Below are positions 10,555-22,490 of a DNA stretch of 64,000 nt, in pieces (the first letter of the stretch is position 1; the number at the start of each line of letters is the position of its first letter). Position numbers and translations under genes: made by a program. The stretch is from assembly GCF_029168945.1 (NCBI RefSeq), contig NC_083603.1, positions 47,006,406 through 47,070,405 of the forward strand, given 5' to 3'. Source of the stretch: Cannabis sativa (taxonomy: Eukaryota > Streptophyta > Magnoliopsida > Rosales > Cannabaceae). Under the pieces are notes generated by a model. That model searched no databases. It saw only the letters and a list, made by a program, of their open reading frames with translations, and was not told where the DNA came from.

Positions 10555-13274
10555 TATAATACCCGGTAAAAATAAACATATATTTTAAACTTTATTTGTT
10601 ATACAATTTGTTTGAGAATAAGTATTTTATTTATTTCTACTAATAGTGAATAGAGATAATTGCTTAGAATAGTATTGATAGATTTATAAACATAGTTGAA
10701 ATTATAGTAAGTGTCAAGGTAAAATTATGGTGTTTTTACGAATTAGGATAATTACTCAACTAAAGCTCAATATGAATTCTATTAGAGTTTTATAGATTAT
10801 TTAGTGGGTTTAATTTATTGTATACGTGCATTAAATAACATTATAATGGAATTAATGTCACAAAAATTCGTAGGTTTGGATAAATTCGCAGGATTAAAAT
10901 CTGTTTAAGTAAAATGATCATATCTAGAGTTTTAGAGCTTCGATTGAGGTGATTTCAGTGGCGTTGAAAAGATAATTCAAAGATCTATAAATTTTATAGA
11001 AATAGCTATATCATAATTCGGAAGTTTTGTAGGTCAAAACTGAGCCTAAAGTTACGAAGATAGAGGACTTACTTTTAAAATTTAAAAATTAGATATTTGT
11101 TGATTTAATAATATTTTAGCATTTTATTATATATTATTATTTTTAGTTAACCTAAACCTATTAGAATATGATATCTCATAATCTTTTTTATCAAACCCTA
11201 AACGTTTTATTTTTCTCTCCAAACCAATTAGTCAAAACCTCATTCTTCTTCATGGTTGCTCATCTCAAACCTTCCACACTTCTTCTTATTTTTCTACCTT
11301 CATTCTTAAAGTTTTGGATTTATAATCAAGGCTTGCGAGCTTGAGACATCAAATAGAAAGTTGTGAAGAGGTATGAAATATTTTCTTGCTCAATATTGCT
11401 AAATGTTATCTAGGGTTCGGAACTATTATATTTTTTATTTTCAGAAAAAAAACAAGGTTCAGTGAAGTGATGATATCTCTCTTGATATTGATCCGTTTTT
11501 AGAGATTTTTGTATCTTTAGAAAGCTTATTTGATGATCTAAAATTTTTATCAAGAAACTATTCACCAATTTGGTGTTCTTTTATGTCGAAAACTATCATC
11601 TTTCTGCTACTATTGTAATTCATTTTCTTTATATTTCTAGAAAAAGTATTTTCACTTAAAATACAATAACTCTCTCAATTCTCATCCATTTTTAATGATC
11701 TATATATGTTTTTAAATATTATTCAATTTCCCATAAGTTTTATGAAGAAACATTTTGTTAATTTGAAGTCATACTATGTCAAAAAGTTAGTTTTCTTCAA
11801 TATCATGTGATTCGTTTCTTTAATCTTGTTCTTGCAAAACCGTTTTGTTAAAATTGTAATATCTCTTTGAACATAATTCCAATTTTAAAGATTTTTGTAT
11901 CATTGGAAAGATAATTTAATTTCCTAAAACTTTTATGAAGATGTTATCTTTTAGTTCTGAACCATTTAATGTCAAAAGTTTGTATTTTTGCTAAGTCGTG
12001 TAATTCGTTACTCCATATTTCTTCTCCGAAATAGTTTCAGTAAAACAATCAGAACTCCCTAAGATTTAATCCATTTTTAATGATCTTTATATCATTGGAA
12101 AGATAATGAAATTTCCTATAATTTTTATGAAGATAACTTTCATTGAATTAGTATAGTTGTTGGTCAAAAATTGTAATCTTTCTGCTGTACTGTAAGAGTA
12201 CAAATTTTAATGTTAGGGCCTTGAACCATGTGTTGTTATAGGTAGTAGTGACGAGATAACAAGTCTTAAGCAGTGGGATTTGAGGATCTTGTCCTCAACA
12301 AGAAAATTCATTGAGGTGCTTGGAGTAGCAAGAAGGTGTTCTTAACAACTGAGGTAAGAAGAGTGGACATCTGTGCACAGGGTGTATGTTGAAACATACA
12401 ACTGTATTGTGGGTTTGTATTTACATGTTTTATTCTATGGTAGATTGTTGTTTTATGCTAATGTTATTAGTGTGTGATAGTGATAAGGCTTTTGACTGTT
12501 TGTGTGAGAATAGCACTTATAGGATATGTTTTATGTTGCTGGTGTGAGCATAGCACTGCAGAATATATTCTTGGCTGCTTGTATGGGTTTACTTGCAAAT
12601 TATCCTATCATGGGTGAGTACAACTTGTGATAAGGGATTGCCCTATTGGATGCCGAGTGTGAGAACAGCACAAGGCAGGGCAAGTTACACTGCATGTCTG
12701 ATCAACATGAGTGGGAGTAGATTATCGTATGTGAGGACAATGTGCGATAAGATACTATGTGTTATGTGTGTGAGTATAGCATGCATTAAGATTACACTGT
12801 GATATGATGTTGTATTATATGTGAGAATAATATGTAATATGACATGTTGTTATGTGTATGCAAGTATGGTATGAATTGATTTGATGTTGTGATATTGTTA
12901 TACTTATGACTATATTATCTAGTTGGGGGGGTTATGTCCTACATAGCTCTTCTTACTGGGCGTTAGCTCACGGGTACTCTGTGTGCAGGTAAAGACAAAA
13001 CTAAACAGTGAGGATGGCGAGCTCGAGGCGTGGATTACATGTTAAGGGATTGTCACGATATTTTGGTTTAAAAATATTTCATTAAAGATTATGATTCAAA
13101 TAGTTTTTGTAAAACTTTATATTTTAAGGTTATGAATAAATAAATGTTTTGTTTTAAAAATAATGAGATCTCATGCTTAGTTATTTTTCATTAAAGAAGT
13201 CTTTTATTGTCTTTATGTTAAATGGTTTTAAACGGACTAGCTAGTGTGACGTCTCGGGAAATCGAGGCGTTACA
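10555..13274 (+). mobile_element. Gypsy-type solo LTR nested in the Copia LTR
   Basis: A 2720-bp unit beginning TATAATACCCGG (probably TGTAATACCCGG with one change) and ending GAGGCGTTACA, the terminal pattern of plant chromovirus LTRs. It is flanked by a perfect 5-bp duplication, gtagt, at 10550-10554 and 13275-13279. Removing it restores the interrupted Copia LTR. It has no gag, pol or primer site. The family (Tekay/Del-like) is inferred only from the end sequences. Confidence 0.82.
11465..12170 (+). repeat. Four degenerate tandem repeats, about 185 bp each
   Basis: Within the Gypsy-type LTR a phrase with AATGATCTTTATATCATTGG, followed by a stretch like TTTTATGAAGA and a TGTCAAAA motif, recurs at about 11480, 11690, 11880 and 12080. 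The copies are strongly diverged, so they are old internal amplifications. Confidence 0.65.
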
Positions 13275-14291
13275 GTAGTGTAATTGAGTGGGAGCGTTAA
13301 ACATAGATATTGAATCTATAGCTTCTATCTAGCAAATAGAAGTGAAATGATGATTTCCTTCGAGCTTGGCTAAACAGAGATAAATGGTTGAGTACTCATT
13401 TCAGTTCACTGAAATATCATTTATAGGTGGGTAAGTATTTTAAGGATAAAATACATTAAAGGATCTAACGGTAATTTTAATCCCTATACAATGTAAATTA
13501 TTTATAGAGGATCATTGATTATTGGGATTATAACAATGGATAATTGATAGCGTATCTATATCGTGGAACATATATAGCGTTCTATATAACTGAGAGTGCA
13601 ATTCCAAGTTCTATGCGTGGATGCAACAAGGAATTAATAAGTCAGTGAATTTGCCTGGTAAGTTCTTGGTCTGCTTATTGGAAGCTCAGATATATAGGCC
13701 CATGGTCCCCATACTAGTTGAGACAATACTACTTGTTAGACTCAGTTAATTGACTTTGATTAATCAATTATAATTCTAAAATTAGACTATGTCTAGTTTA
13801 TGAATTTTCACTAAGCAAGGGCAAAATTGTGAAGAAAGAGTTTCTGGGGTTTATTTGTTAATTAAGAGACTTTGGTTAGTCTAATTAATAAATATATTAA
13901 ATAAAAATATTATTTAATAATTAATTTTTAGTTATTAAATAATTGAAATTAGCATTTAAGTGGTCAAATTGGAAAATTAGCGTTTTTGAGAAAATGAGAT
14001 GTAGAAATGATAAAATGGCAAATTTGTAAAAGTGGGGCCCATTATCCTATACACGGTCGACCACTTATGTAGTTTATCATTTATTTTTTCATTATTTTAA
14101 TGCCAAATAAATCTAACCTAACCCTAGGTGGTTGACTATAAATAGGTAGTGATGGCTTCAAGAAAAAGATGATTCATCTCATTCCTTCAGAGAAAACTCA
14201 AAGCCTTTCTCCTAAACCTAGCCGCCACCTTCTCTCTCTCTTTCTCTCTTCTGAAAACCGAACCCTATAGTGAGTGAGTGAGTGCCCACAC

Positions 14292-16174
14292 TGTTGGGTT
14301 TTGTGCCCTAAATAAAACCCATTACAATCTGATTAGTTATCAATACAAGAAATTTGAAGTGATTTATGTTTGCATGAATTTTACATGCTTATGGTTTAAT
14401 ATGTTATTATGTTTATACACAAAATCTGTTAAGTCCAGAACATATATTTATTCACAGTTACAGTATTATCAACACAGTGGAATGTGATTGTGATTATATG
14501 ATTCAAAAGACTAAGTCCCTGTTTCATCAGTGTTTTGGATTTACACTGATGTGATAATCAGCGATGATGTGTACTTACACTTGGAGTAAGTGTTATGTTC
14601 TTTCCAGGACATTGGTAAAGTATACTAGTTTCGAATGTATGGAGTATATATTAGACTGGACCGATATTGAACTTAGTTAAGATATTATAAACTTACCGTT
14701 GTATCTTTCCAAGTCAATATCAGTAGTTGATCTTAAGATTAAAAGAATCTAAATCCTGATATGCTTAGGCTCAACTCAGGAGTACTATTCATGTTCTTTG
14801 ATTTATTAGTTAAGCCTACTTTTGGGTTAGGGTTATACGTATATTTTGGGAACATGATAGTATGATTGAGTGGGAGTGCTGAACATAAATATGGAATCTA
14901 TAGCTTCTACTGGTGTATAGAAGTCAAGTGATGATTCCCTTTGAGCTTAGCTAAATAGAAGTAAATGGATGAGCTCTTGTTTAAGTGACTATTTATTAGA
15001 TCACTAAACATCATTTACAGGTAGCTAAGTGTTTTAAGGGGCAAAATACGTTGAGAGGTGAAAACGGTAAAATTATCCCATCTCGATGTAAATCATCTAT
15101 ATAGAGGATCTTTGATCACAATAAGATTATAACAATGGTTAAATGAGATAGCATATCTATATCGTGGAACATATAATATGCTCTATATAAGTCTGAGAGT
15201 GCAATTCTAAGTTCTAAGAGTGGAATCAACGAGGAATTAATAAGTAGGGATTTACTTAGTAAATTCGGTTCACTTATTGGAAGCTCAGCATATAGATCCA
15301 TGGTCGACATTCTAGTTGAGACTATACTGCTTGTAAGACTCAATAATTGAGTTGTAATTAATCAATTATAATTCTAAAGTTAGACTATGTCTAATTTGTG
15401 AATTTTCACTATGCATGGGTGAAATTGTAAAGAAAAGAGATTCTAAGTTTATTTATTAATTAAGAGACTCTATATGTCTAATTAATAATTAAATTAAATG
15501 ACAATATTATTTAATAATCTATTTTAGTTATTAAATAATTAGTTTTGGCATTTAAATGGTTAGAATTGGAAAATTGGCATTTTTGAGAAAATAGAAATAA
15601 AAATTGTGAAAACTGCAAAATCCAAGTGGGGCCAAATAACACCTGTGGTCGGCCACTTAAGCAGATATTTCCAATTAATATTTTCATTATTTTAATGCCA
15701 AATAATTGCTAACCTAAACCTAGTAGTTGCCTATAAATAGAAAGTGGTGGCTCAGTTCAACATATGCCTTTTGGTCAGAAAATCAGAGATTGCTTTTTCA
15801 GAAAAACTAAGCCTTCCACTTATCTCTCTATAGCCGACCCTATCCCTCTCTCTTTTCCTCTTCTCAATTTCAAAACCTTAGTGATTGAGTAGTGCCAACA
15901 CACAGCAAGTGGTACCTCAATCATAGATTGGAAGACTGTGAAGGATCACACACAAAGAGAAGGACATTCGGGCTCAGATCTTGATAATACTCTGCGACAG
16001 AAAGGATACAAGGGTTAGAGATCTGAGTGGAAGGAGACATTATTCCGCTGCCATCAATGTAAGGTTTTCTTAACTTTATATGTGTTTAATTATCGTTTTA
16101 GAAAGTTCATATTTAGGGTGTAAAACAATATACTTGTGAGTAGATTTAAGATTCTGGTAAAATAAATTCTAACA
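14292..16174 (+). repeat. 5' LTR of the complete Copia element
   Basis: It starts TGTTGGGTTTTGTGCCC and ends TTCTAACA. A TATAAATAG box at about 15732-15740, with a pyrimidine-rich transcript leader after it, is a good candidate for the element's promoter. The minus-strand open frame at 15116-15343 recurs in other copies only because the LTR does. Confidence 0.92.
15732..15740 (+). promoter_or_regulatory. Candidate TATA box of the Copia LTR
   Basis: TATAAATAG lies about 440 bp before the LTR end and is kept in the 3' LTR (about 23920) and, as a similar box, in the outer LTR (about 14138). Conservation between copies supports a promoter role; the start site itself is not visible. Confidence 0.55.
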
Positions 16175-19100
16175 ACTGGCCTCAGAGCCATGGTAATTGA
16201 TTTGCTTGCAAGAAATTTGGACTTTAAAACGATTTGTTTGTGATTTGGATAGTTTCATGTAGTTTTGTGTGTTATATGATGATTGATTGATGTTTGTGAA
16301 TTTTCGTGAAAAATAATTGAAATTCTGTTTCTGGAATTATTTTTATTGGATAGTATGGGAAAAATTAAGCAATTTACTTTTTTACAGAACTCGATTTCGA
16401 TTTAATTTGAATTAGTTATGATTTTTTGAAGATTCGAAAAATATCGGGATGGAGCAACTGCCCCACGCGCGCGGAACCGAGTGTTCCTCGGTCAGGTGCG
16501 TGTTCGGACAGCATTTTGTCCGAGCGACACGCCCAGGGGTGTTTGAAACCCCTGATCCGCCCACGGAAATGCTGCAGATGTCCCTATGCGCCGAGTTTCC
16601 TCGGTCGTGCACCTTCCCCAGCGCGCGTAGACAGTATGCAATGCATATTGTCCGTACAGCTCACATTTTTTTTCGTTTTTCTTCGATTTTTCATGCTATT
16701 TCATGGAATTAACTTCCGATTTTTTGTGTAGTTTTGTATTTTAATTTTTACTTTTCAATTTTCAAATCTAATATCAGAAATAAATTAATTTAAATTTTTT
16801 AAAATTAATCTTAGATATTAGTGTAATTTGAATTTGAAAACAAGTAAAAATCTATCTTTTTGCTTAATTTTTTATCTTATTTTTAAATTTGATTATTTTA
16901 TCTTATTTTTTAAATTTAAGGTCAGATATTAAATTTTTTAAATTAATTTTTTTAAAATAATTTGACCTTATTTAAATTTAAAATAAGATAACTATAATCA
17001 TGATATTTTGAATAGAAATAAGATATTTTGCTAACTTTTAAATTTTGTTATTTTATTTATTTAAATTAAATTATAAAATTTGAAAAAGATATTTATTTAT
17101 CTTTTTTATTTTTTATTGAATATTTAATTTATAAAATAACAATAATTTTTTAAAAGTAGTTAGTAAATTTTGAAATGATATTTAGGTTAGTTAAAACCTA
17201 ATTTTTCAAAATTGTAGGTTTAATTTTAAATATTATTTTATTATTTTTTTAAAAAAAAATCCGAAAATGTATATATTTTATTATTTAATTATTTTTTCGA
17301 AATTTAATTATTTAAAATTAAATAAATCCTACATCCAACTATCCAGTTCATCTTGTTGCAGGGGTATGTGTTTTAGCTTATGTGTAAGTTTTATAAAACC
17401 TATTATTGCTTGATCTAAATTGCCATGGTTAACTTGTTGACAGATCCAATGATTTGATTTTAACCAATGGTTCAATTGTCAATAGGTCAAGTAAATAATT
17501 TGTAACAGGTAAATTTTACAATCTTCTTTCATCTGTGTATGACCTAGCAACATGATAGGATCCATCCAAATGTGTGCCTGTGTGAGCCTATATGTTTATT
17601 TTATTATATAGATGCATATAGGTTGTTGTTGCTAAATAAAATGTCACACCATGATAGATTTTATTTAGGTCCATTTTAGTTTTTGGAACTATTCAATTAA
17701 TAACAGTTATTTATTTTAAGGGTAAATTCCTCTCTTTTGGGCCTTGTGTGAGAGTTGGGGGCCAATAGAAGTGAGTATGACATACTGAACCCAGCTCCCC
17801 CTCACATGAACTACCCCAATTGTGAAGGTCCATTTGCCTGATTTGAATAACTGTGCTAGGTTAATTAAATTAGTTTAACCTAATAAAATTGATTAGCAAC
17901 ATAATTAACTTTTAAAATATATGAAATTTATTTTTCATTTTAATATTTTAAAGTTAATTTTAAGAAAAGCACTCTTAGTTTTAGATATTATTTTTGGACA
18001 AACTATTTGTATTTTTCTTGTATTTAATTAAATAAAGAATTTTAACTAACTAGATTCTTTCTGAAGCTTATTTATTAAATATTCATATTTAAGTTATAAA
18101 TTAGTTATTTTAACTGATATTTCTTATCTAACTTAAATTTGAATATTTTTTGAATTTAAAATTAAGTTGAGGAATTCTAGGAATTAGTTATTAAAGATTC
18201 TTGAGATATTTTTTAAGTTAGTTTTAAACTTAAAATGGGATATTTTTTAAATTAAGTGGTTACAACTTAATTTTTGATATTTAATTAAATTTGAATTTGA
18301 AAATATTTAAGTTCTAGATTTTTCTATAACAACTTAAATTAGATAATTTTTCAAATTTTTTTTGAAAAGATACTTGGTTGAAATGAGATATTTTTTAGAT
18401 AGTTATTTCTAGGCTACTTATTATTTCTAATATTAAATAGGAAAATATTACACATTGTGAAATTAATTATTTAAATAATTAATTTTGGTACAATTCAAGT
18501 TAAGAATATTTTTCCTAGTATTAAACTAAAGATTAATAATTAAGCCTTCTCTACACTTAATTATTTATTTCTTGAATTTAATACATTTAATTAGGTTGAA
18601 AATTAAATATCTAAGTTGATTTTCATCATGATACTTAAATATTTTTTTTTCATGACACTTAATTAAATAGAAAATTATTTTAAGTTGAAATTTATTTTTT
18701 CAACTTAAATTTAAATAATTTTCAAAATATATTTTATTTATTTTATTAATCAATTTCGAAATTACATTTAATTATGCAAAATGATTTTGAATTTATCTTG
18801 AAAAATAGATTAAGTTGTAAATTAATTATTTATTTTAATTAATTCTTGGACCAACTTAAATCAATGATTTTTTCATTTAATGATTAATTTAAAATAAATG
18901 AATTAAAATATATTATTAGAAATTGAATTAATTAGTCAAAAAGAAAAATCTAGATAGGTGATATTTTTTGCTTGAAGTATTTTTTCTAAGTAATTATTAT
19001 TTAAGTATTTCAAAATAGTATAGTATTATACTTTCTTTTTCAAAATACAATAAATATATTCTCATGAAAATTTAAATTTGAGTTGCAAATTAATTTAAAT

Positions 19101-19832
19101 TAATACAACTTAAATTATATTTTCTTAGTATTTATTTAAAAATTACTACTAAGATGGAAATAATTCAATTATTTTTAATCACCATCTAAGTATAATTTTA
19201 TAAATATTAAATTAAATTTTAATTTAGAATTTTATTCTAAATATGATATTTAATGAATATATTTTATTATAAATAATAAAGAAAATACATTTTAAATAAT
19301 GAGCTTTATTATTATTAAGATATTCGATCTCCATTGTTGGTTTTACATAGCTTTTGTTTTAGTGAGTAATCCTCCCTAATGGAGGAACGTTCATTAGCAA
19401 GTTAGCACCGTTTAATCTCGAAAGATAAGTAGCTTTGTAAGTATTTTATATGGTATGGATCACCCTAATGGTGGCGACTGTATTTGACTTACAAAATAGG
19501 AAACAATGGTAGAAGCTCATAAGATAGAATAGCCTTGACTCTCGCCTAAATGGGACAACGCTAGATTCCAATCTTGATCGAATAAAAGGTTGCTAGAATG
19601 TTTAACATTTTAGATGAGCTGACAACTCTATTCAATGGATGGTAGTTTTGACTCTCGCCTAAACGGGACACTGATGTCAGTTTGTTGAAAACCTTGGAAA
19701 TTATTTAGGATTGTATTTTTTAGTATTTTATCTTATCATTCCTACATGCTATGTGCTTATAATTTCTGAATTGGATTTTGTGTTAAACCATTATTGATTT
19801 CTATTTATTATTTTGTAGTATCCTGTATAACC
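16175..19832 (+). other. Copia leader region with primer site, GC island and repeated motif
   Basis: A long leader. The primer site TGGCCTCAGAGCCATGG is at 16177-16193. A GC-rich island (about 16440-16660) with CGCGCG runs stands out from flanks that are mostly A and T; it contains a short hairpin, CCGAGTTTCCTCGG, near 16593-16606. The middle (16740-19300) is very AT-rich. Just before gag the phrase GACTCTCGCCTAAA(T/C)GGGACA occurs twice (about 19540 and 19650), which could be an RNA packaging or control element. Open frames of 66-101 aa in the island have no protein features. Confidence 0.75.
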
Positions 19833-20717
19833 ATGTCGAAGCCCATGTTATCACTCTTGACTGAAAATAAGCTAAATGGATCTAAGTTTCCAAAATGGAA
19901 TGAGAACATTAATATTGCTCTCATAGGAAAAAGTGCCTTGTTTTTGTTAACTGAGCCGTCTCGTGATCAGCCGGGTGACAATGCAACCAAAGCTATTAAA
20001 GAGAAGTACGAGCGTTGGCAGAATGCTAACAATAAAGCTCGATACTTCATGCTTTCCAGAATGGTTGACACCCTTAAAACACGGGTTGCAAAAACCGAAA
20101 CGGCTGCTGAAGTTATGACGAAGTTAACTGAGCTATTCGGTATGGCATCTATTCAGTCTCGCTTTGACGCGACTAAGAAATACATCAATGCACGAATGGA
20201 ACCCCATCAGAATGTGTATGATCATGTTCTCCTAATGGCAAGTTATTTCCAAGAAGCCCAGGATCACGGTGCTGAAATGGATCACACTACTCAAGTAAGC
20301 CTTATCTTGAATAGTCTGACTCCAACTTTTCTGCCCTATACATCAAATTATGTCATGAACAAAAAGGAAATAGACTTTCATGAGTTAGTCAATGACCTTC
20401 AGACATATGAAAATTTGATTGGAGGACCCAAGAAGAAAGGGGGTAAACCTCATAATTCTGGCAATGGTAATGGGACGGTTAAACCTGAGGCACATGTAGC
20501 CTCTACTTCAAGACCCAAATCTAAGAAGAAGTGGAAAAACACCAAGAAGCGAGCCAAAGCTGTGAAAACATTTCAAAACAAAAAGGTTGCTGCTTCTGGT
20601 GATACACTAAAAAGAAAGTGTTTCTACTGCAATGAGAAAGGCCATTGGAAACCCCAATGTCCTAAACTTCTTGCAAAGAAACAAGGTATTTCTTTCTATA
20701 AACTTGATGATTTTTAG
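19833..20717 (+). CDS. gag: Copia gag polyprotein (UBN2-type, CCHC zinc knuckle)
   Basis: Intact gag of the Copia element, 294 aa from the start MSKPML. The open frame also has an in-frame ATG at 19794, but the 13 extra residues are hydrophobic and look like leader. Gag forms the virus-like particle that packages element RNA. Residues about 15-190 carry the UBN2 gag fold typical of plant Copia (LNGSKFPKWNENI near the start, YFMLSRMVDTL, then NSLTPTFLPYTSNYV). A lysine-rich linker follows, then a zinc knuckle CFYCNEKGHWKPQC (C-X2-C-X4-H-X4-C) at about residues 263-276, and a short tail ending in KLDDF. No stop or frameshift is present. The frame stops without running into protease or integrase, unlike most autonomous Copia elements. 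Confidence 0.92.
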   Translation: MSKPMLSLLTENKLNGSKFPKWNENINIALIGKSALFLLTEPSRDQPGDNATKAIKEKYERWQNANNKARYFMLSRMVDTLKTRVAKTETAAEVMTKLTELFGMASIQSRFDATKKYINARMEPHQNVYDHVLLMASYFQEAQDHGAEMDHTTQVSLILNSLTPTFLPYTSNYVMNKKEIDFHELVNDLQTYENLIGGPKKKGGKPHNSGNGNGTVKPEAHVASTSRPKSKKKWKNTKKRAKAVKTFQNKKVAASGDTLKRKCFYCNEKGHWKPQCPKLLAKKQGISFYKLDDF

Positions 20718-22490
20718 TGAATTATTATCCAATTGGATTTTTGATTCTGGACTAACTCTGCTTATTTGTTTTTCTTCTTATTATAGCCCAAGTTGATTGA
20801 ACTCAGATGTTATCTTAGTGAGTTGGATCGGAAAGCTGGACAAAAGGGTGAAAATCGTCCAAGATAAAGATGAAGCTCATTTATTTATTTTTGAATTAAT
20901 TGTTTTAGTTTAAAAAAAAAACAATTTGGATTTCGAATTTAAGTTTGGGATTTTTTATCCCTGTTTTTCTCATAATGTTGCAATACATTTTTTTTATTAC
21001 AAATAAATTGCAATTTATGAGATTGAGCTTCATTTACTTTATCTTAAACCACTATTACCACATTATATTTATATGTTTGTATGTGTAAGTGTTTTTATTA
21101 TTGGTACGAATTCTATAATATTTACAACTCTTCATAGAGTTATATATTAAATAAACACTAGAAATTATTTCTATGTTTATAAATAATTATTAATTCTAAT
21201 ACAATTATTGAGAATTTGTTTAATAAAAGGATCTTTTGATCTGATAGGGGTGGAGAAAAGTTAAGAAAACCATGCAGTTCAACGATCTTTATATCTAATG
21301 AACTCTAGATTGTATTCAACTCCACATAATCTCTATAACACTTAGAGAATCATGATCATTATAACCTTTAGGGGTGGATCATAATCTCTATATACTTAGG
21401 GATGGATTTTAAAATCCACAGTACTCTATGTTACACATATTTTCTTTAAACATGGAAGTAATATAATGAATTAGCTATTATCAGTATAAATCATTGATCT
21501 TGATTATATGTTCCAATTTAGTTTTACTGTTGTAGTAAATAATGATACCAATAAAAGTTCTTTGATAATGTTTCACACTACCTTAATTGAGTGGGAGAAT
21601 TTTAAAATTCTTTACCCATTTTCATTAGGTTGACACTTGTGATGGGAACTTAAGAACACTACTGAAAGCAAATCTAACCATTCATGTGGATAGAAATAAC
21701 TTATCAGAATTATGATAATAAGATAAAGAATTCTAGTACAGTCTATTCGAATGACTTGAGCTAAGATTCTTAATCCCCATAACATTTTTATGGTATTTTA
21801 ATTTGATTACTTAATCTCTAGCAAGTATTTTTCACTTCAAATACTAGTCTGCTATGTTGATGATTTAGTCTTAAAAGAAACTTATAGTTTCAGACTAATA
21901 CAATAAGTCACAACTAAATATCCCTCCAAGCAATAAGAGGTTAAAAGTATTATTTAACCAGACATCTACTATTGTGTGGGAGTTATCCGAGATGTAATCA
22001 AATAAGGAACGTTAAAAGATATTCAAGAAAGATTTATGAAAGTGATCTATATGTTAGATATTAAGGAACTGTATATCAGTTATCCTTATGTCTACCCCAA
22101 CTCGTTCAAGATTTTGAGATGGTGGTTACTCTGGGGGTGGAGAAGTTATTCTATAATAATTCAAGCTCTACCAGAGAAGATTTATAACTTTGTAAATTTG
22201 AAATTACCAGAAAGTTATTTTACTGTAGAAAATTCTACACTGTATTATCTCAAGTCCATATTTTAAATATGAGAGAGATAAAGCTTCTATTTATTCAGAA
22301 GTACTTTAAACAGTAAGGATTTCAGTATCCCTTGATGAGTAAAGCATATAGTAAAGATGTTTCATATTGTATTTATGAACTTGATTCCAGAAGTTTGGGT
22401 GGATTCAAATATATTACACTTGATCTGAAGATCAAGACAACAGATTGATTCAAATGCACAGTTTGTTTTATGTTAGTACAAGTGGGAGTT
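20718..22490 (+). pseudogene. Decayed and shortened pol region of the Copia element
   Basis: Only 1.77 kb separate gag from the 3' LTR, far less than a full Copia pol (about 3 kb or more). There is no long frame. One clear fossil is the reverse transcriptase active-site motif CYVDDLVLK at 21850-21876 (YVDD at 21853-21864). A polypurine tract closes the region at 22481-22490. No protease (DTG/DSG) or integrase zinc-finger pattern was found by eye. The 76-aa open frame at 22036-22266 shows no recognisable domain. Confidence 0.7.

Noticed and set aside
15116..15343. A 75-aa minus-strand frame (MSLTSSIVSTRM...) that recurs at 23315-23542 and, changed, at 2066-2293
   Set aside because: It recurs only because it lies in the Copia LTR. 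It has no domain pattern, and the same place is open by chance of composition.
16426..16731. Overlapping frames on both strands in the leader GC island
   Set aside because: GC-rich DNA has few stops. The matching island at 63080-63300 gives unrelated peptides, so there is no conserved protein.
22036..22266. A 76-aa frame near the 3' LTR as a possible extra gene of the Copia element
   Set aside because: No domain is visible. It lies in the decayed pol stretch, and its length is within chance expectation.
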